DNA of 64,000 bases from the NCBI RefSeq assembly GCF_050379415.1, contig NZ_JBNRLS010000002.1:682001-746000 (forward strand), written 5' to 3'. The position numbers were made by a program, and so were the translations under genes. This document shows positions 34,110 to 42,717 of the stretch, in pieces (the stretch's first letter is position 1; each line of letters begins with the position of its first letter). Below the pieces are notes generated by a model. It worked only from the letters and a program-made list of their open reading frames with translations. It had not been told where the DNA came from and ran no database searches. This DNA comes from Marinobacter sp050379415 (lineage in GTDB: Bacteria; Pseudomonadota; Gammaproteobacteria; Pseudomonadales; Oleiphilaceae).

Positions 34110-35926
34110 GCGTCGTGATTCCAGAAAAAGCTTGCGCCTTCTTCGGGGGTGCTGGCCGACCGGCGCAGCCAACCAAACAACTCCCGCCCATAGCCGTGAT
34201 GATACGCGGACAGATCCGCTTTTGCAGACTCCCGGGCAGAGAATTCCTGCTCATCCACGCAAACCGACAGAGAACCCCGCTGGGCGTCGAGGCAAATCAC
34301 GTCCCCTTCGCGGACCCGCGCGAGCGCGCCGCCATCAAGTGCTTCCGGGTATACGTGAATCGCCGCGGGCACCTTGCCGGAGGCGCCGGACATCCGGCCA
34401 TCGGTCACCAGAGCAACCTTGTAACCACGGTCCTGGAGCACGCCGAGATACGGGGTCAGCTTGTGCAACTCGGGCATACCGTTGGCTTTCGGGCCCTGGA
34501 ACCGGACCACCACGATGCAGTCCCTGTCCAGCTGACCCGCCTCGAAGGCCGCCTTCAGCTCACTCTGGTCATCGAAGACCACCGCAGGTGCCTCGACCCG
34601 GTGATGCTCCGGCGCCACTGCCGACACCTTGATGACGCCGCGGCCCAGGTTGCCGTCCAGGACTTTCAGCCCGCCATTCGGCGCAAAGGGTTCGGAGGCG
34701 CTGCTCAGCACTTCCGGCCATTGGCTCTTCTCGACCGCCGGCTTCCAGACCAGCTCGTCGCCATCCAGCTCCGGCATCTGCGCATACCGCTCAAGGCCGT
34801 GACCTACCACGGTCTCGACATCGTTGTGCAGGTAGCCCGCATCCAGCAGTTCGCGGATCAGGAAGGGCGTGCCGCCGGCCTCGTGGAAGGCGTTCACATC
34901 TTCCTGGCCGTTCGGATAGATCCGCGTCATCGACGGCACGACGGAGGAGAGCTCCGCGTAGTCATTCCAATCAATGATGATACCGGCGGCCCGGGCAATG
35001 GCGATCCAGTGTATGGTGTGGTTGGTGGAGCCGCCGGTAACCAGCAGTGCCACCAGGGCATTGACGATGGATTTTTCATCCACCATGTCACCCAGTCCCA
35101 GCTCGCCACCATGGGGTTTGGAAAGCCGGATTACCTGCTCCGTGGCCGCGCGGGTGAGCGCATCCCGGAGGGGGGTGCCGGGATTGACGAATGCAGCCCC
35201 GGGCAGATGCAGCCCCATCACTTCCACCAATAGTTGATTGCTGTTCGCGGTGCCATAAAAGGTGCAGGTGCCGGGGCTGTGGTAGGACTCGCTCTCGGCC
35301 TCCAGCAACTCGTCCTTGCCCACCTTCCCTTCGGCGTACAGCTGGCGAATGCGCTGCTTTTCCTTGTTGGGCAGGCCCGAAGGCATGGGGCCTGCCGGCA
35401 CCAAAATGGTGGGCAGGTAACCGAAGCTCAGGGAGCCGATCAGCAAGCCCGGAACAATCTTGTCACAGATGCCCAGCAACAAGGTGCCATCAAACATGTT
35501 GTGGCTGAGCGCCACCGCCGTGCTCATGGCAATGGTGTCCCGGGAAAAGAGACTAAGTTCCATGCCGGGCTGCCCCTGGGTCACACCATCACACATCGCC
35601 GGTGTACCGCCGGCAAACTGGGCCACCGAGCCCATGCCGTGGGCAGCCTCGCGAATGATATCCGGGAACTTTTCATAGGGCTGGTGGGCCGAAAGCATAT
35701 CGTTGTAGGCAGACACCATGGCCACATTGGCCTTGTTCATGAACTTGAGGGTGTCCTTGTCGGCCTGGCTGCAGGCGGCAAAGCCGTGGGCGAGATTACC
35801 GCAGGATAACGAACTTCGATGCGGCGACTGCGCTTTCAGGGCACTCATCCGGTCCAGGTAGTCCTGCCGTGTGGCGCGGCTGCGCTCAATGATTCGCTGG
35901 GTGACCTTGTCGATGGTGGGGTGCAT
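34106..35926 (-). CDS. edd: 6-phosphogluconate dehydratase
   Basis: First committed Entner-Doudoroff step: 6-phosphogluconate to KDPG. The ATG at 35926 (MHPTIDKVTQRII) is preferred to an in-frame ATG at 35938 because GGAG lies just upstream and the family begins MHP; this gives 606 residues. Fe-S ligand Cys residues are visible in LSCGNLAHGFAACS, TPAMCDGVTQGQPGMELSLF and LLGICDKIVPG. Overlaps glk by 4 bp. A HexR-like dyad lies 43 bp upstream, in the region shared with divergent gap. Confidence 0.96.
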   Translation of the reverse strand: MHPTIDKVTQRIIERSRATRQDYLDRMSALKAQSPHRSSLSCGNLAHGFAACSQADKDTLKFMNKANVAMVSAYNDMLSAHQPYEKFPDIIREAAHGMGSVAQFAGGTPAMCDGVTQGQPGMELSLFSRDTIAMSTAVALSHNMFDGTLLLGICDKIVPGLLIGSLSFGYLPTILVPAGPMPSGLPNKEKQRIRQLYAEGKVGKDELLEAESESYHSPGTCTFYGTANSNQLLVEVMGLHLPGAAFVNPGTPLRDALTRAATEQVIRLSKPHGGELGLGDMVDEKSIVNALVALLVTGGSTNHTIHWIAIARAAGIIIDWNDYAELSSVVPSMTRIYPNGQEDVNAFHEAGGTPFLIRELLDAGYLHNDVETVVGHGLERYAQMPELDGDELVWKPAVEKSQWPEVLSSASEPFAPNGGLKVLDGNLGRGVIKVSAVAPEHHRVEAPAVVFDDQSELKAAFEAGQLDRDCIVVVRFQGPKANGMPELHKLTPYLGVLQDRGYKVALVTDGRMSGASGKVPAAIHVYPEALDGGALARVREGDVICLDAQRGSLSVCVDEQEFSARESAKADLSAYHHGYGRELFGWLRRSASTPEEGASFFWNHDA

Positions 35927-35968
35927 GGCGAACTCCATTGCTTCGCTTATAAAGTTGTCATTAATGGA

Positions 35969-35983
35969 TGTAATTTTACTTAC
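35969..35983. promoter_or_regulatory. putative HexR site at edd
   Basis: TGTAATTTTACTTAC. Its complement, GTAAGTAAAATTACA, resembles the HexR consensus of gammaproteobacteria (TGTARTWWWAYTACA, recalled). It lies 43 bp upstream of the edd ATG. A hexR-type gene is in the same island. Confidence 0.5.
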
Positions 35984-36030
35984 TTTTTTTGATCATTCCA
36001 CCCGATAACGTTCATTTATTATTTTTTTGT

Positions 36031-36046
36031 TGTTATATTTACTACA
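36031..36046. promoter_or_regulatory. putative HexR site at gap
   Basis: TGTTATATTTACTACA (complement TGTAGTAAATATAACA), an imperfect dyad with TGT/ACA ends, 48 bp upstream of the gap ATG. Confidence 0.55.
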
Positions 36047-36093
36047 TCTCAAGGAGCAATCGAACAATAAACAGGCAAAAAAGGAGTCAGAAC

Positions 36094-37098
36094 ATGACTA
36101 TCCGCATCGCAATCAACGGTTTCGGCCGCATTGGCCGCAACGTTCTCCGCGCACTTTATGAAAATAACTACCGGAATCAACTGCAGGTAGTGGCCATCAA
36201 TGACCTCGGTGACGCGGAAACCAACGCCCATCTCCTCAAATATGACAGCGTACACGGGCGCTTTGACGGCGTCGTCAGCCACGATGCCGAATCCCTGACC
36301 GTGAACGGTGACCGGATTGCCATAACCGCCATCCGCAACCCGGAAGAACTGCCCTGGAAAGACTTCCACGTGGACGTGGTGTTCGAATGCACCGGCCTGT
36401 TCACCAGACGGGATAAGGCTGCAGCACACCTGAACGCCGGCGCCCGAAAAGTCATTATCTCGGCCCCCTCTCCCGACGCCGATGCCACGGTTGTTTATGG
36501 CGTAAACCACAACATCCTCGAAGCCGGGCATGATGTAATTTCCAATGCCTCCTGCACCACCAACTGCCTGGCGCCAGTCGCAGAGGCCCTGCACAAGGCC
36601 GTCGGAATCGAGAGTGGCCTGATGACCACGATCCATTCCTACACCAACGATCAGAAACTCAGCGACGTCTATCACACCGACCTGTACCGGGCCCGTTCCG
36701 CCACCCAGTCCATGATCCCGACCAAAACCGGTGCCGCGGCAGCGATCGGCAAGGTGATTCCGGAACTCGATGGTAAACTGGACGGGCTGGCGGTCCGCGT
36801 TCCCACCATCAATGTATCACTGGTGGATTTCGGCTTCATTGCCGGCCGGGAGACTTCGGCTGAAGAGATCAACGAAGCGGTGCGGGCGGCCGCGAAAAGC
36901 AACCCGATCCTGGGTTTCAATACCGAAAAACTGGTCAGCATCGATTTCAACCATAACCCGTTGTCGAGCGTGTTTGATGCAAATCATACCCGGGTGCTTG
37001 GCCGTCATGTAAAAGTCATGGCCTGGTATGACAATGAGTGGGGCTTCTCCAACCGGATGCTCGACAACGCCATCGCACTCGTCAAAGCCAGTCAGTAA
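36094..37098 (+). CDS. gap: type I glyceraldehyde-3-phosphate dehydrogenase
   Basis: Oxidises and phosphorylates glyceraldehyde-3-phosphate to 1,3-bisphosphoglycerate with NAD(P)+. 334 residues from the ATG at 36094 (AAGGAGTC upstream). Seen: MTIRIAINGFGRIGRNVLRA Rossmann start, the catalytic Cys in SNASCTTNCLAPVAEAL, HSYTNDQKLSD, and WYDNEWGFSNRML near the end. Divergent from edd, followed after 21 bp by pyk. Together with Edd/Eda it uses the triose half of KDPG. Confidence 0.96.
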   Translation: MTIRIAINGFGRIGRNVLRALYENNYRNQLQVVAINDLGDAETNAHLLKYDSVHGRFDGVVSHDAESLTVNGDRIAITAIRNPEELPWKDFHVDVVFECTGLFTRRDKAAAHLNAGARKVIISAPSPDADATVVYGVNHNILEAGHDVISNASCTTNCLAPVAEALHKAVGIESGLMTTIHSYTNDQKLSDVYHTDLYRARSATQSMIPTKTGAAAAIGKVIPELDGKLDGLAVRVPTINVSLVDFGFIAGRETSAEEINEAVRAAAKSNPILGFNTEKLVSIDFNHNPLSSVFDANHTRVLGRHVKVMAWYDNEWGFSNRMLDNAIALVKASQ

Positions 37099-37119
37099 CC
37101 GAACCAAAGGACAGATACC

Positions 37120-38568
37120 ATGCTCAGGCGTACCAAGATTGTCGCCACCCTAGGCCCTGCCACAGATACTCCGGAAGCCCTCGCCTCCATCATCAGGGCC
37201 GGCGTTGACGTGACCCGCCTCAATTTCTCCCATGGCAGTGCCGATGAGCATATCGCCCGGGCCAGCCGGGTTCGCGAGGCAGCTGCCTCGCAGGGGCGCT
37301 TCGTCGCCCTGCTGGCCGATCTTCAGGGGCCAAAGCTGCGCATCGCCCGCTTTGCCCAAAACAAGGTCTTTGTGGAAGCTGGCCAGACTTTCGTGCTCGA
37401 TGCTGCCATGGACAAGGAGGCAGGCACCTCCGAACGGGTTGGCATTGACTACGAGCAGCTGATCTCGGATGTCTCTCCCGGAGATATCCTGGTGCTGGAC
37501 GACGGCCGCATCGAAATGGAAGTGGAATCGGTGGACGACCACAGCATCACCTCCAAGGTTCTGATTGGCGGACCGCTGTCGAACAACAAAGGCCTGAACA
37601 AGCGTGGCGGCGGCCTGTCCGCCGAGGCGTTGACCGAAAAAGACAAACAGGACATTGTGACTGCCGCCAAACTGGGCGCGGATTACGTGGCCGTCTCCTT
37701 TGTGCGCACCGCTGAAGACATGCACACTGCCCGCCGACTGTTGAGCGAAGCCGGTTCCGATGCTGGCCTGGTCGCCAAGATCGAGCGTGCGGAACTGGCC
37801 CATGACGAAGCCGCGCTGGATGCGGTGATCGAGGCCTCGGATGCAGTCATGGTCGCCCGCGGCGATCTGGCTGTGGAAATCGGCGATGCGGAACTGGTTG
37901 GTGTACAGAAACACATCATCAACCGGGCACGAACCCTGAACCGGGTGGTCATTACCGCAACCCAGATGATGGAATCGATGATCACCAGCCCGATGCCCAC
38001 CCGCGCCGAAGTGTCGGACGTCGCCAACGCGGTCATGGATTACACCGACGCGGTCATGCTTTCCGCTGAAACCGCCGTAGGTGACTACCCCACCGAGGCC
38101 GTCGAGGCGATGGTGCGGATCTGCCTGGGGGCCGAAAAGCATCCGTCCATGCACCAGTCCAAACACCGTATCCACGAGAGCATGGAGCATGTTGACGAGG
38201 CGATCGCCCTGTCTGCCATGTATGCCGCCAACCATCTGGATGGCGTGACGGCGATCATCTGCATGACCGAAACCGGGGCCACACCCCGATTGATGTCCCG
38301 CATCAAGTCGAGCCTGCCAATTTTCGCCTTTTCACGCCACCACACCACCCAACACCGGGTGGCATTGTTCCGGGGCGTACAGACCGTGCCTTTCGATTCC
38401 GCCATGATTCCGAACGAGCAGACCAATGCTCTCGCCGTGGCCCAACTGGTCGAGCGCGGGGTGGTCAATGACGGAGACCTGGTGGTGATTACCAAGGGTG
38501 ATTACGTCAATGCCCAGGGTGGCACCAACACCATGAAGATCGTGCGTGTTGGATCAGACATTCGCTGA
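37120..38568 (+). CDS. pyk: pyruvate kinase
   Basis: Phosphoenolpyruvate + ADP to pyruvate + ATP. 482 residues. Seen: RTKIVATLGPATDTPE, RLNFSHGSADEH, the active-site Lys/Glu region LVAKIERAELA, MVARGDLAVEIG, and TATQMMESMITSPMPTRAEVSDVANAV. The C-terminal allosteric domain is present. Cotranscribed with gap (21 bp gap) and closed by a strong terminator. The paralogue (pykA or pykF) is not determined. Confidence 0.96.
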   Translation: MLRRTKIVATLGPATDTPEALASIIRAGVDVTRLNFSHGSADEHIARASRVREAAASQGRFVALLADLQGPKLRIARFAQNKVFVEAGQTFVLDAAMDKEAGTSERVGIDYEQLISDVSPGDILVLDDGRIEMEVESVDDHSITSKVLIGGPLSNNKGLNKRGGGLSAEALTEKDKQDIVTAAKLGADYVAVSFVRTAEDMHTARRLLSEAGSDAGLVAKIERAELAHDEAALDAVIEASDAVMVARGDLAVEIGDAELVGVQKHIINRARTLNRVVITATQMMESMITSPMPTRAEVSDVANAVMDYTDAVMLSAETAVGDYPTEAVEAMVRICLGAEKHPSMHQSKHRIHESMEHVDEAIALSAMYAANHLDGVTAIICMTETGATPRLMSRIKSSLPIFAFSRHHTTQHRVALFRGVQTVPFDSAMIPNEQTNALAVAQLVERGVVNDGDLVVITKGDYVNAQGGTNTMKIVRVGSDIR

Positions 38569-38588
38569 TCACCCCACCAATACGGAAA

Positions 38589-38615
38589 AGCCCACCTGAC
38601 ACGGTGGGCTTTTTT
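38589..38615. terminator. bidirectional terminator between pyk and eda
   Basis: AGCCCACC (38589-38596) pairs with GGTGGGCT (38603-38610), followed by TTTTT; the other side has AAAA, so it can also end eda transcription from the right. Confidence 0.88.
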
Positions 38616-38631
38616 GCGGACCGGTTCCGGC

Positions 38632-39279
38632 TCAGAGGCCGGCCAGGCTCTGCCTGGCAATGTCGGTCACCTTACCCCAGTCCTTTTCAGCAATGGCATC
38701 AGCCGGCGTCAGCCAGGAGCCGCCAACCGCCTTCACATTTTCCAGGGCCAGATAATCTTTTGCCGTGGTGCGATTGATTCCACCGGTCGGGCAGAAAGTC
38801 ACATCCGGAAAGGGGCCAGCGAACGCCTTCAATGCCGGCCGGCCGCCGGCCACCTCCGCCGGGAAGAACTTGAACTCCCGGTAGCCGAAAGCGTAGCCCA
38901 TCATCAACTCCGAGACGGTAGCAATCCCTGGCAGAAGCGCCGCTTCGGAGGTGACGCCGAACTCCAGGATCGCTTCGGTCACACCCGGAGTGATGACGAA
39001 CTGTGCGCCCGCCGACTCCACCTGACGATACTGGGCAATGCTGGTGACAGTGCCGGCCCCCACCCAGGCATCCGGAATGGCCTTGCGCACCTCCTCAATG
39101 GCACGCACTCCGTGTTCGGTGCGCAGGGTGATCTCCAGCACGCGAATGCCGCCGTCCACCAGCGCCTGGCAGAGGGGAACGGCGTCGTCCGGGTCATTGA
39201 TCGCAATAACGGGCACCAGTGGGCAAGCATTGAGAACGGCCTGAACCCTGTCCCGGTGATAGTCGGATAGTTGATTCAT
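38632..39279 (-). CDS. eda: KDPG aldolase (2-keto-3-deoxy-6-phosphogluconate aldolase)
   Basis: Splits KDPG into pyruvate and glyceraldehyde-3-phosphate. 215 residues, class I aldolase TIM barrel: substrate Glu region LEITLRTEHGVRAI, WVGAGTVTS, Schiff-base Lys in REFKFFPAEVAGG and FCPTGGINRTTAKDYL. Last gene of zwf-pgl-eda, 42 bp after pgl. Convergent with pyk across the terminator. Confidence 0.96.
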   Translation of the reverse strand: MNQLSDYHRDRVQAVLNACPLVPVIAINDPDDAVPLCQALVDGGIRVLEITLRTEHGVRAIEEVRKAIPDAWVGAGTVTSIAQYRQVESAGAQFVITPGVTEAILEFGVTSEAALLPGIATVSELMMGYAFGYREFKFFPAEVAGGRPALKAFAGPFPDVTFCPTGGINRTTAKDYLALENVKAVGGSWLTPADAIAEKDWGKVTDIARQSLAGL

Positions 39280-39321
39280 CGGTTATCTCCAGAATTCTTT
39301 CAAGACGGGATTTCAGAGCCG

Positions 39322-40041
39322 TCACGGGCTCCAGAAGATTTGCAGGCCGGGCTTGAGAAAGCCGCGAATCGGCATGGCCATCACCTCATCCGGATTCGAC
39401 ACTGCCTTTTTCAGGGTTTCCAACTTATCCTCACCCTTGAGGTGCAGGGCGGTGAACCGGGCCTCCGCCAGCACGGGGTAGGTCAGCGTGATCCGGCTCC
39501 TGGACTGGGAGGGCGGCGTCATGGCGGCCACAATCTCGGGATTGGAAGTATCCATGGCCCGGGACAACTCCGGTGCGTCCGGGAACAGGGAGGCGGTATG
39601 GCCGTCGTTCCCCATTCCCAGGATCAACACATCAATCGGCAGGGCCAGATCCCTGAGCTCGCGCTTGACCGCCTCAAGACCTTCCTCCGGCGTTTCACCC
39701 GGCTGCTTCAGGGACAAAAACCGCGACCCGGCGGCATGATTCTGAAGTAGATGCGCTTTTACCAGCGACGTGTTGCTGGCCGGATCGCCCTCCGGAACCC
39801 AGCGTTCATCGGCCAGGAGAACATCCACCCGACTCCAGTCCAGCGGCTTCTCCGACAAGGCCCTGAAAAAAGGCAGGGGCGTCGAGCCGCCGGACACCAC
39901 CAGGCTCGCCCTTGGCGCCTCTGCCAGACGCTGCTCAAGAAACCGGCTCACCGAGTCCGCGAGCGCCCTCGCGACCTGATCCGGCGTTTCGTCAAAGCAG
40001 GATTGAACCCCTTCGGGCAGTTTGATATCAGGCATCTTCAT
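39322..40041 (-). CDS. pgl: 6-phosphogluconolactonase
   Basis: Hydrolyses 6-phosphogluconolactone to 6-phosphogluconate. 239 residues of the DevB/SOL type: LVVSGGSTPLPFFRALSEKPLDW, VDVLLADERWVPEGDPASN, DVLILGMGNDGHTASLFPD. It overlaps the end of zwf by 14 bp. A second in-frame ATG 6 bp later is equally possible as start. Confidence 0.95.
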   Translation of the reverse strand: MKMPDIKLPEGVQSCFDETPDQVARALADSVSRFLEQRLAEAPRASLVVSGGSTPLPFFRALSEKPLDWSRVDVLLADERWVPEGDPASNTSLVKAHLLQNHAAGSRFLSLKQPGETPEEGLEAVKRELRDLALPIDVLILGMGNDGHTASLFPDAPELSRAMDTSNPEIVAAMTPPSQSRSRITLTYPVLAEARFTALHLKGEDKLETLKKAVSNPDEVMAMPIRGFLKPGLQIFWSP

Positions 40042-41503
40042 ACCAGCTCCTCCCGTCCCTGGTGATCATGGCAATAGAAGCCACCGGCCCCCAGGTACCG
40101 GCGGCGTAGCGCTTTGGCGGTTCGCCACTGTCTTTCCAGTTACGGATGACCTGATCTACCCAGCGCCAGGCGTACTCCACCTCGTCCCGACGGACAAACA
40201 GGTACTGATTGCCCTTCATGACCTCCCAGAGCAGACGCTCATAGGCATCCGGAATCCTGTCGGTTTCAAAGGTCTCGGAGAACGTCAGCTCCAACGGGCC
40301 CTGACGCAGGCGCATGCCTTTGTCCAGGCCCTGGTCCTTGGTGAGAATCTTCAGGGACATCCCCTCATCGGGTTGCAGCCGGATAATAAGCTTGTTGTTG
40401 GCCAGGTGCTTCTGGTCCGGGTCAAAGATGTAGTGCGGCGCCGGCTTGAAGTGGATGATGATCTGGGAGAGCTTCTCCGGCAGCCGTTTGCCCGTGCGGA
40501 TATAGAAGGGCACCCCGGACCAGCGCCAATTCTCGATCTCGGCCTTGAGGGCCACAAAGGTTTCCGTGTCACTGCCCTTGTTGGCGCCCTCTTCTTCCAG
40601 GTAGCCCGGAACCGGCTTGCCGTCACTGGTGCCGGCGGTGTACTGGCCGCGAACCACGTAGCGGTCCATGATGTCCGGGGTGATCTGCTTGAGCGCCTTG
40701 AGCACCTTGACCTTTTCATCCCGGATGCTGTCCGCGGACAGATCCGCCGGAGGATCCATGGCGATCAGGCACAGCAGCTGGAGCAGGTGATTCTGAACCA
40801 TATCCCGAATCTGCCCGGCCTGGTCGAAGTAACCCCAGCGCCCCTCAATGCCGACGCACTCGGCAACGGTGATTTCCACGTGAGAGATGTGGTTCTGATC
40901 CCACTGGGAAGCAAAGAGGTTGTTGGCGAAGCGCAGGGCAATCAGGTTCTGGACAGTTTCCTTACCCAGGTAATGGTCAATACGGAACAGCTGGTTCTCG
41001 TTGTAGACTGCGCCGAGCTCGTCGTTGATGACTTTTGACGACTCCAGATCATGTCCGATCGGCTTCTCAACCACCACACGGGTCTTTTCATTGCAGCAGC
41101 TGGCCGCCTTCAGATTCCGGGCGATAACCCCGTACATCGATGGGGGCGTTGCCATGTAGACGATCAGCTCGTTGGCCGGAGTGTCGCGCCAGGCCTTCAG
41201 GGCTTCGTAGCCATCGGGATCATTGAAATCCAGCAGCTGGTAATCCACTCGCTCAAGGAAACTGTTGGCAACGTCAGCGTCGAACTCCGCGTCCTTTACA
41301 TGATGCTTCAGCCTGTCGAACAGCTGTTTGCGAACAGTCGGCGTATCCGCCTCGGTACGGGCAATTGCCAGAACCCGGCTGCCCTCCGCCAGCAATCCAG
41401 CCCGATCGAGCTGATAAAGTGCCGGGAACAGCTTCCTTTGGGCGAGGTCCCCCAGGGCGCCGAACAGCATAAGGTCACAACGGGTGTTGATATTATTGAC
41501 CAT
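40028..41503 (-). CDS. zwf: glucose-6-phosphate 1-dehydrogenase
   Basis: Oxidises glucose-6-phosphate with NAD(P)+. 491 residues. Seen: coenzyme motif FGALGDLAQRKLFPALYQL (an Ala replaces the more common second Gly-Ser order, within the family range), the catalytic RIDHYLGKETVQNL (His in DHYLGKE) and VVEKPIGHDLESS. First gene of zwf-pgl-eda and divergent from hexR. A HexR-like dyad lies about 59 bp upstream. Confidence 0.96.
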   Translation of the reverse strand: MVNNINTRCDLMLFGALGDLAQRKLFPALYQLDRAGLLAEGSRVLAIARTEADTPTVRKQLFDRLKHHVKDAEFDADVANSFLERVDYQLLDFNDPDGYEALKAWRDTPANELIVYMATPPSMYGVIARNLKAASCCNEKTRVVVEKPIGHDLESSKVINDELGAVYNENQLFRIDHYLGKETVQNLIALRFANNLFASQWDQNHISHVEITVAECVGIEGRWGYFDQAGQIRDMVQNHLLQLLCLIAMDPPADLSADSIRDEKVKVLKALKQITPDIMDRYVVRGQYTAGTSDGKPVPGYLEEEGANKGSDTETFVALKAEIENWRWSGVPFYIRTGKRLPEKLSQIIIHFKPAPHYIFDPDQKHLANNKLIIRLQPDEGMSLKILTKDQGLDKGMRLRQGPLELTFSETFETDRIPDAYERLLWEVMKGNQYLFVRRDEVEYAWRWVDQVIRNWKDSGEPPKRYAAGTWGPVASIAMITRDGRSWYEDA

Positions 41504-41561
41504 TGGTTCCTTCTCTCTGGTATTGGACAGCAGTCACAGCTTAACCAACTCCAACCGCTGA

Positions 41562-41578
41562 TGTAGTAATTTTAAACA
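41562..41578. promoter_or_regulatory. putative HexR site at zwf
   Basis: TGTAGTAATTTTAAACA, sharing TGTAGTAA-WWW with the complement of the gap site. 59 bp upstream of the zwf ATG. Confidence 0.5.
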
Positions 41579-41625
41579 AATAATGACAGCTGAAACTCGT
41601 TTTTCCAAGGAAAATTTGGCTTAAA

Positions 41626-41641
41626 TGATATTTTTACTACC
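41626..41641. promoter_or_regulatory. putative HexR site at hexR
   Basis: TGATATTTTTACTACC (complement GGTAGTAAAAATATCA), about 79 bp upstream of the hexR ATG. Same GTAGTAA core as the zwf and gap sites, so autoregulation is plausible. Confidence 0.45.
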
Positions 41642-41719
41642 CAAATCCCGGACAAAAAGCGGTATAATCACCTCGATTTTCTTATAACCATTGCACCTGA
41701 TGCAGGGAGTATCCACACC

Positions 41720-42592
41720 ATGGCCGCGAACCAGTCGCACCGTGACGACAATCTGCTTGAAGATATACAGGCACGGCTGGACAGCCTGAATAAATCCGAG
41801 CGCAAGGTGGCCGAAGCCATCCTCCGGGACCCCAGCGCTGCTACCCGCTACAGCATCGCGGCTCTGGCCCGCGCCGCAGACGTGAGCGAGCCCACGGTGA
41901 ACCGTTTCTGCCGCGGCTTCTCCGCCACCGGCTTTCCGGACTTCAAGATTCGCCTGGCCCAGAGCATTGCCACCGGCACGCCCTATGTGGGCCAGAATGT
42001 GGAGCCAGACGACACCGTCGCCGAATTTGCCGACAAGATCATGCTCAGCACGATCGCCAGTCTGGACAAGGCTCGCCAGTCCCTGGACCCCAAGGCCCTG
42101 GCGACCGCCATCGACTATCTGATCCAGGCCAAACAGATCAACTTTTTCGGCATGGGCGGCTCCGCCTCCGTGGCCCTGGATGCCCAGCACAAGTTCTTCC
42201 GGTTCAACATTCCGGTCATGTCGTACGACGACGCCCTGATGCAACGCATGGTGGCCGCCGGCGCCCAGGTGGGCGATGTGATCGTACTGATCTCCTACAC
42301 CGGCAGGACCAAGGAAACCGTCGAAATCGCCAAAGTAGCCCGGGAGAATGGCGCCACCGTGATCGGGATCACAAATCCGGAATCCCCCCTGGCCGAGTGC
42401 TGTACCGTGGTCCTCGGGGTCACGGCACCGGAAGACACCGAGGTGTACATGCCCATGTCGTCACGGATCATCCACCTGACAGTGATCGACATCCTGGCCA
42501 CCGGCGTCACACTCAAGCGGGGCGCGGATTTCCTCGGCCACCTCAAGAAAATAAAAGAAAGCCTCAAGGCGACCCGCTTCCCCCAGAGCTGA
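41720..42592 (+). CDS. hexR: RpiR-family transcriptional regulator HexR
   Basis: 290 residues: N-terminal RpiR helix-turn-helix (about 1-85, SERKVAEAILRDPSAATRYS and ADVSEPTVNRFCRGF) and a C-terminal SIS sugar-phosphate domain (about 130-270, NFFGMGGSASVALDAQHKF, VIVLISYTGRTKETVEIA). In Pseudomonas and relatives HexR represses zwf, edd and gap operons and is released by KDPG. Divergent position to zwf and the surrounding Entner-Doudoroff genes support the name. Ends at a strong terminator. Confidence 0.93.
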   Translation: MAANQSHRDDNLLEDIQARLDSLNKSERKVAEAILRDPSAATRYSIAALARAADVSEPTVNRFCRGFSATGFPDFKIRLAQSIATGTPYVGQNVEPDDTVAEFADKIMLSTIASLDKARQSLDPKALATAIDYLIQAKQINFFGMGGSASVALDAQHKFFRFNIPVMSYDDALMQRMVAAGAQVGDVIVLISYTGRTKETVEIAKVARENGATVIGITNPESPLAECCTVVLGVTAPEDTEVYMPMSSRIIHLTVIDILATGVTLKRGADFLGHLKKIKESLKATRFPQS

Positions 42593-42667
42593 ACGTCCAG
42601 CCTACCTTGTTCAAGTTAGCAGACACTTCCAGACGTGAGAGGAACATGATGTCCGAATGCCGGGCAC

Positions 42668-42699
42668 AAAAAAGGGGAGCCGACCTGGCTCCCCTTTTT
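42668..42699. terminator. bidirectional terminator between hexR and ppiD
   Basis: AAAAAA, then GGGGAGCC (42674-42681), a 5-base loop, GGCTCCCC (42687-42694) and TTTTT. Symmetric, so it serves both convergent genes. Confidence 0.92.
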
Positions 42700-42717
42700 C
42701 ATGCTTCAGCACGAGTG

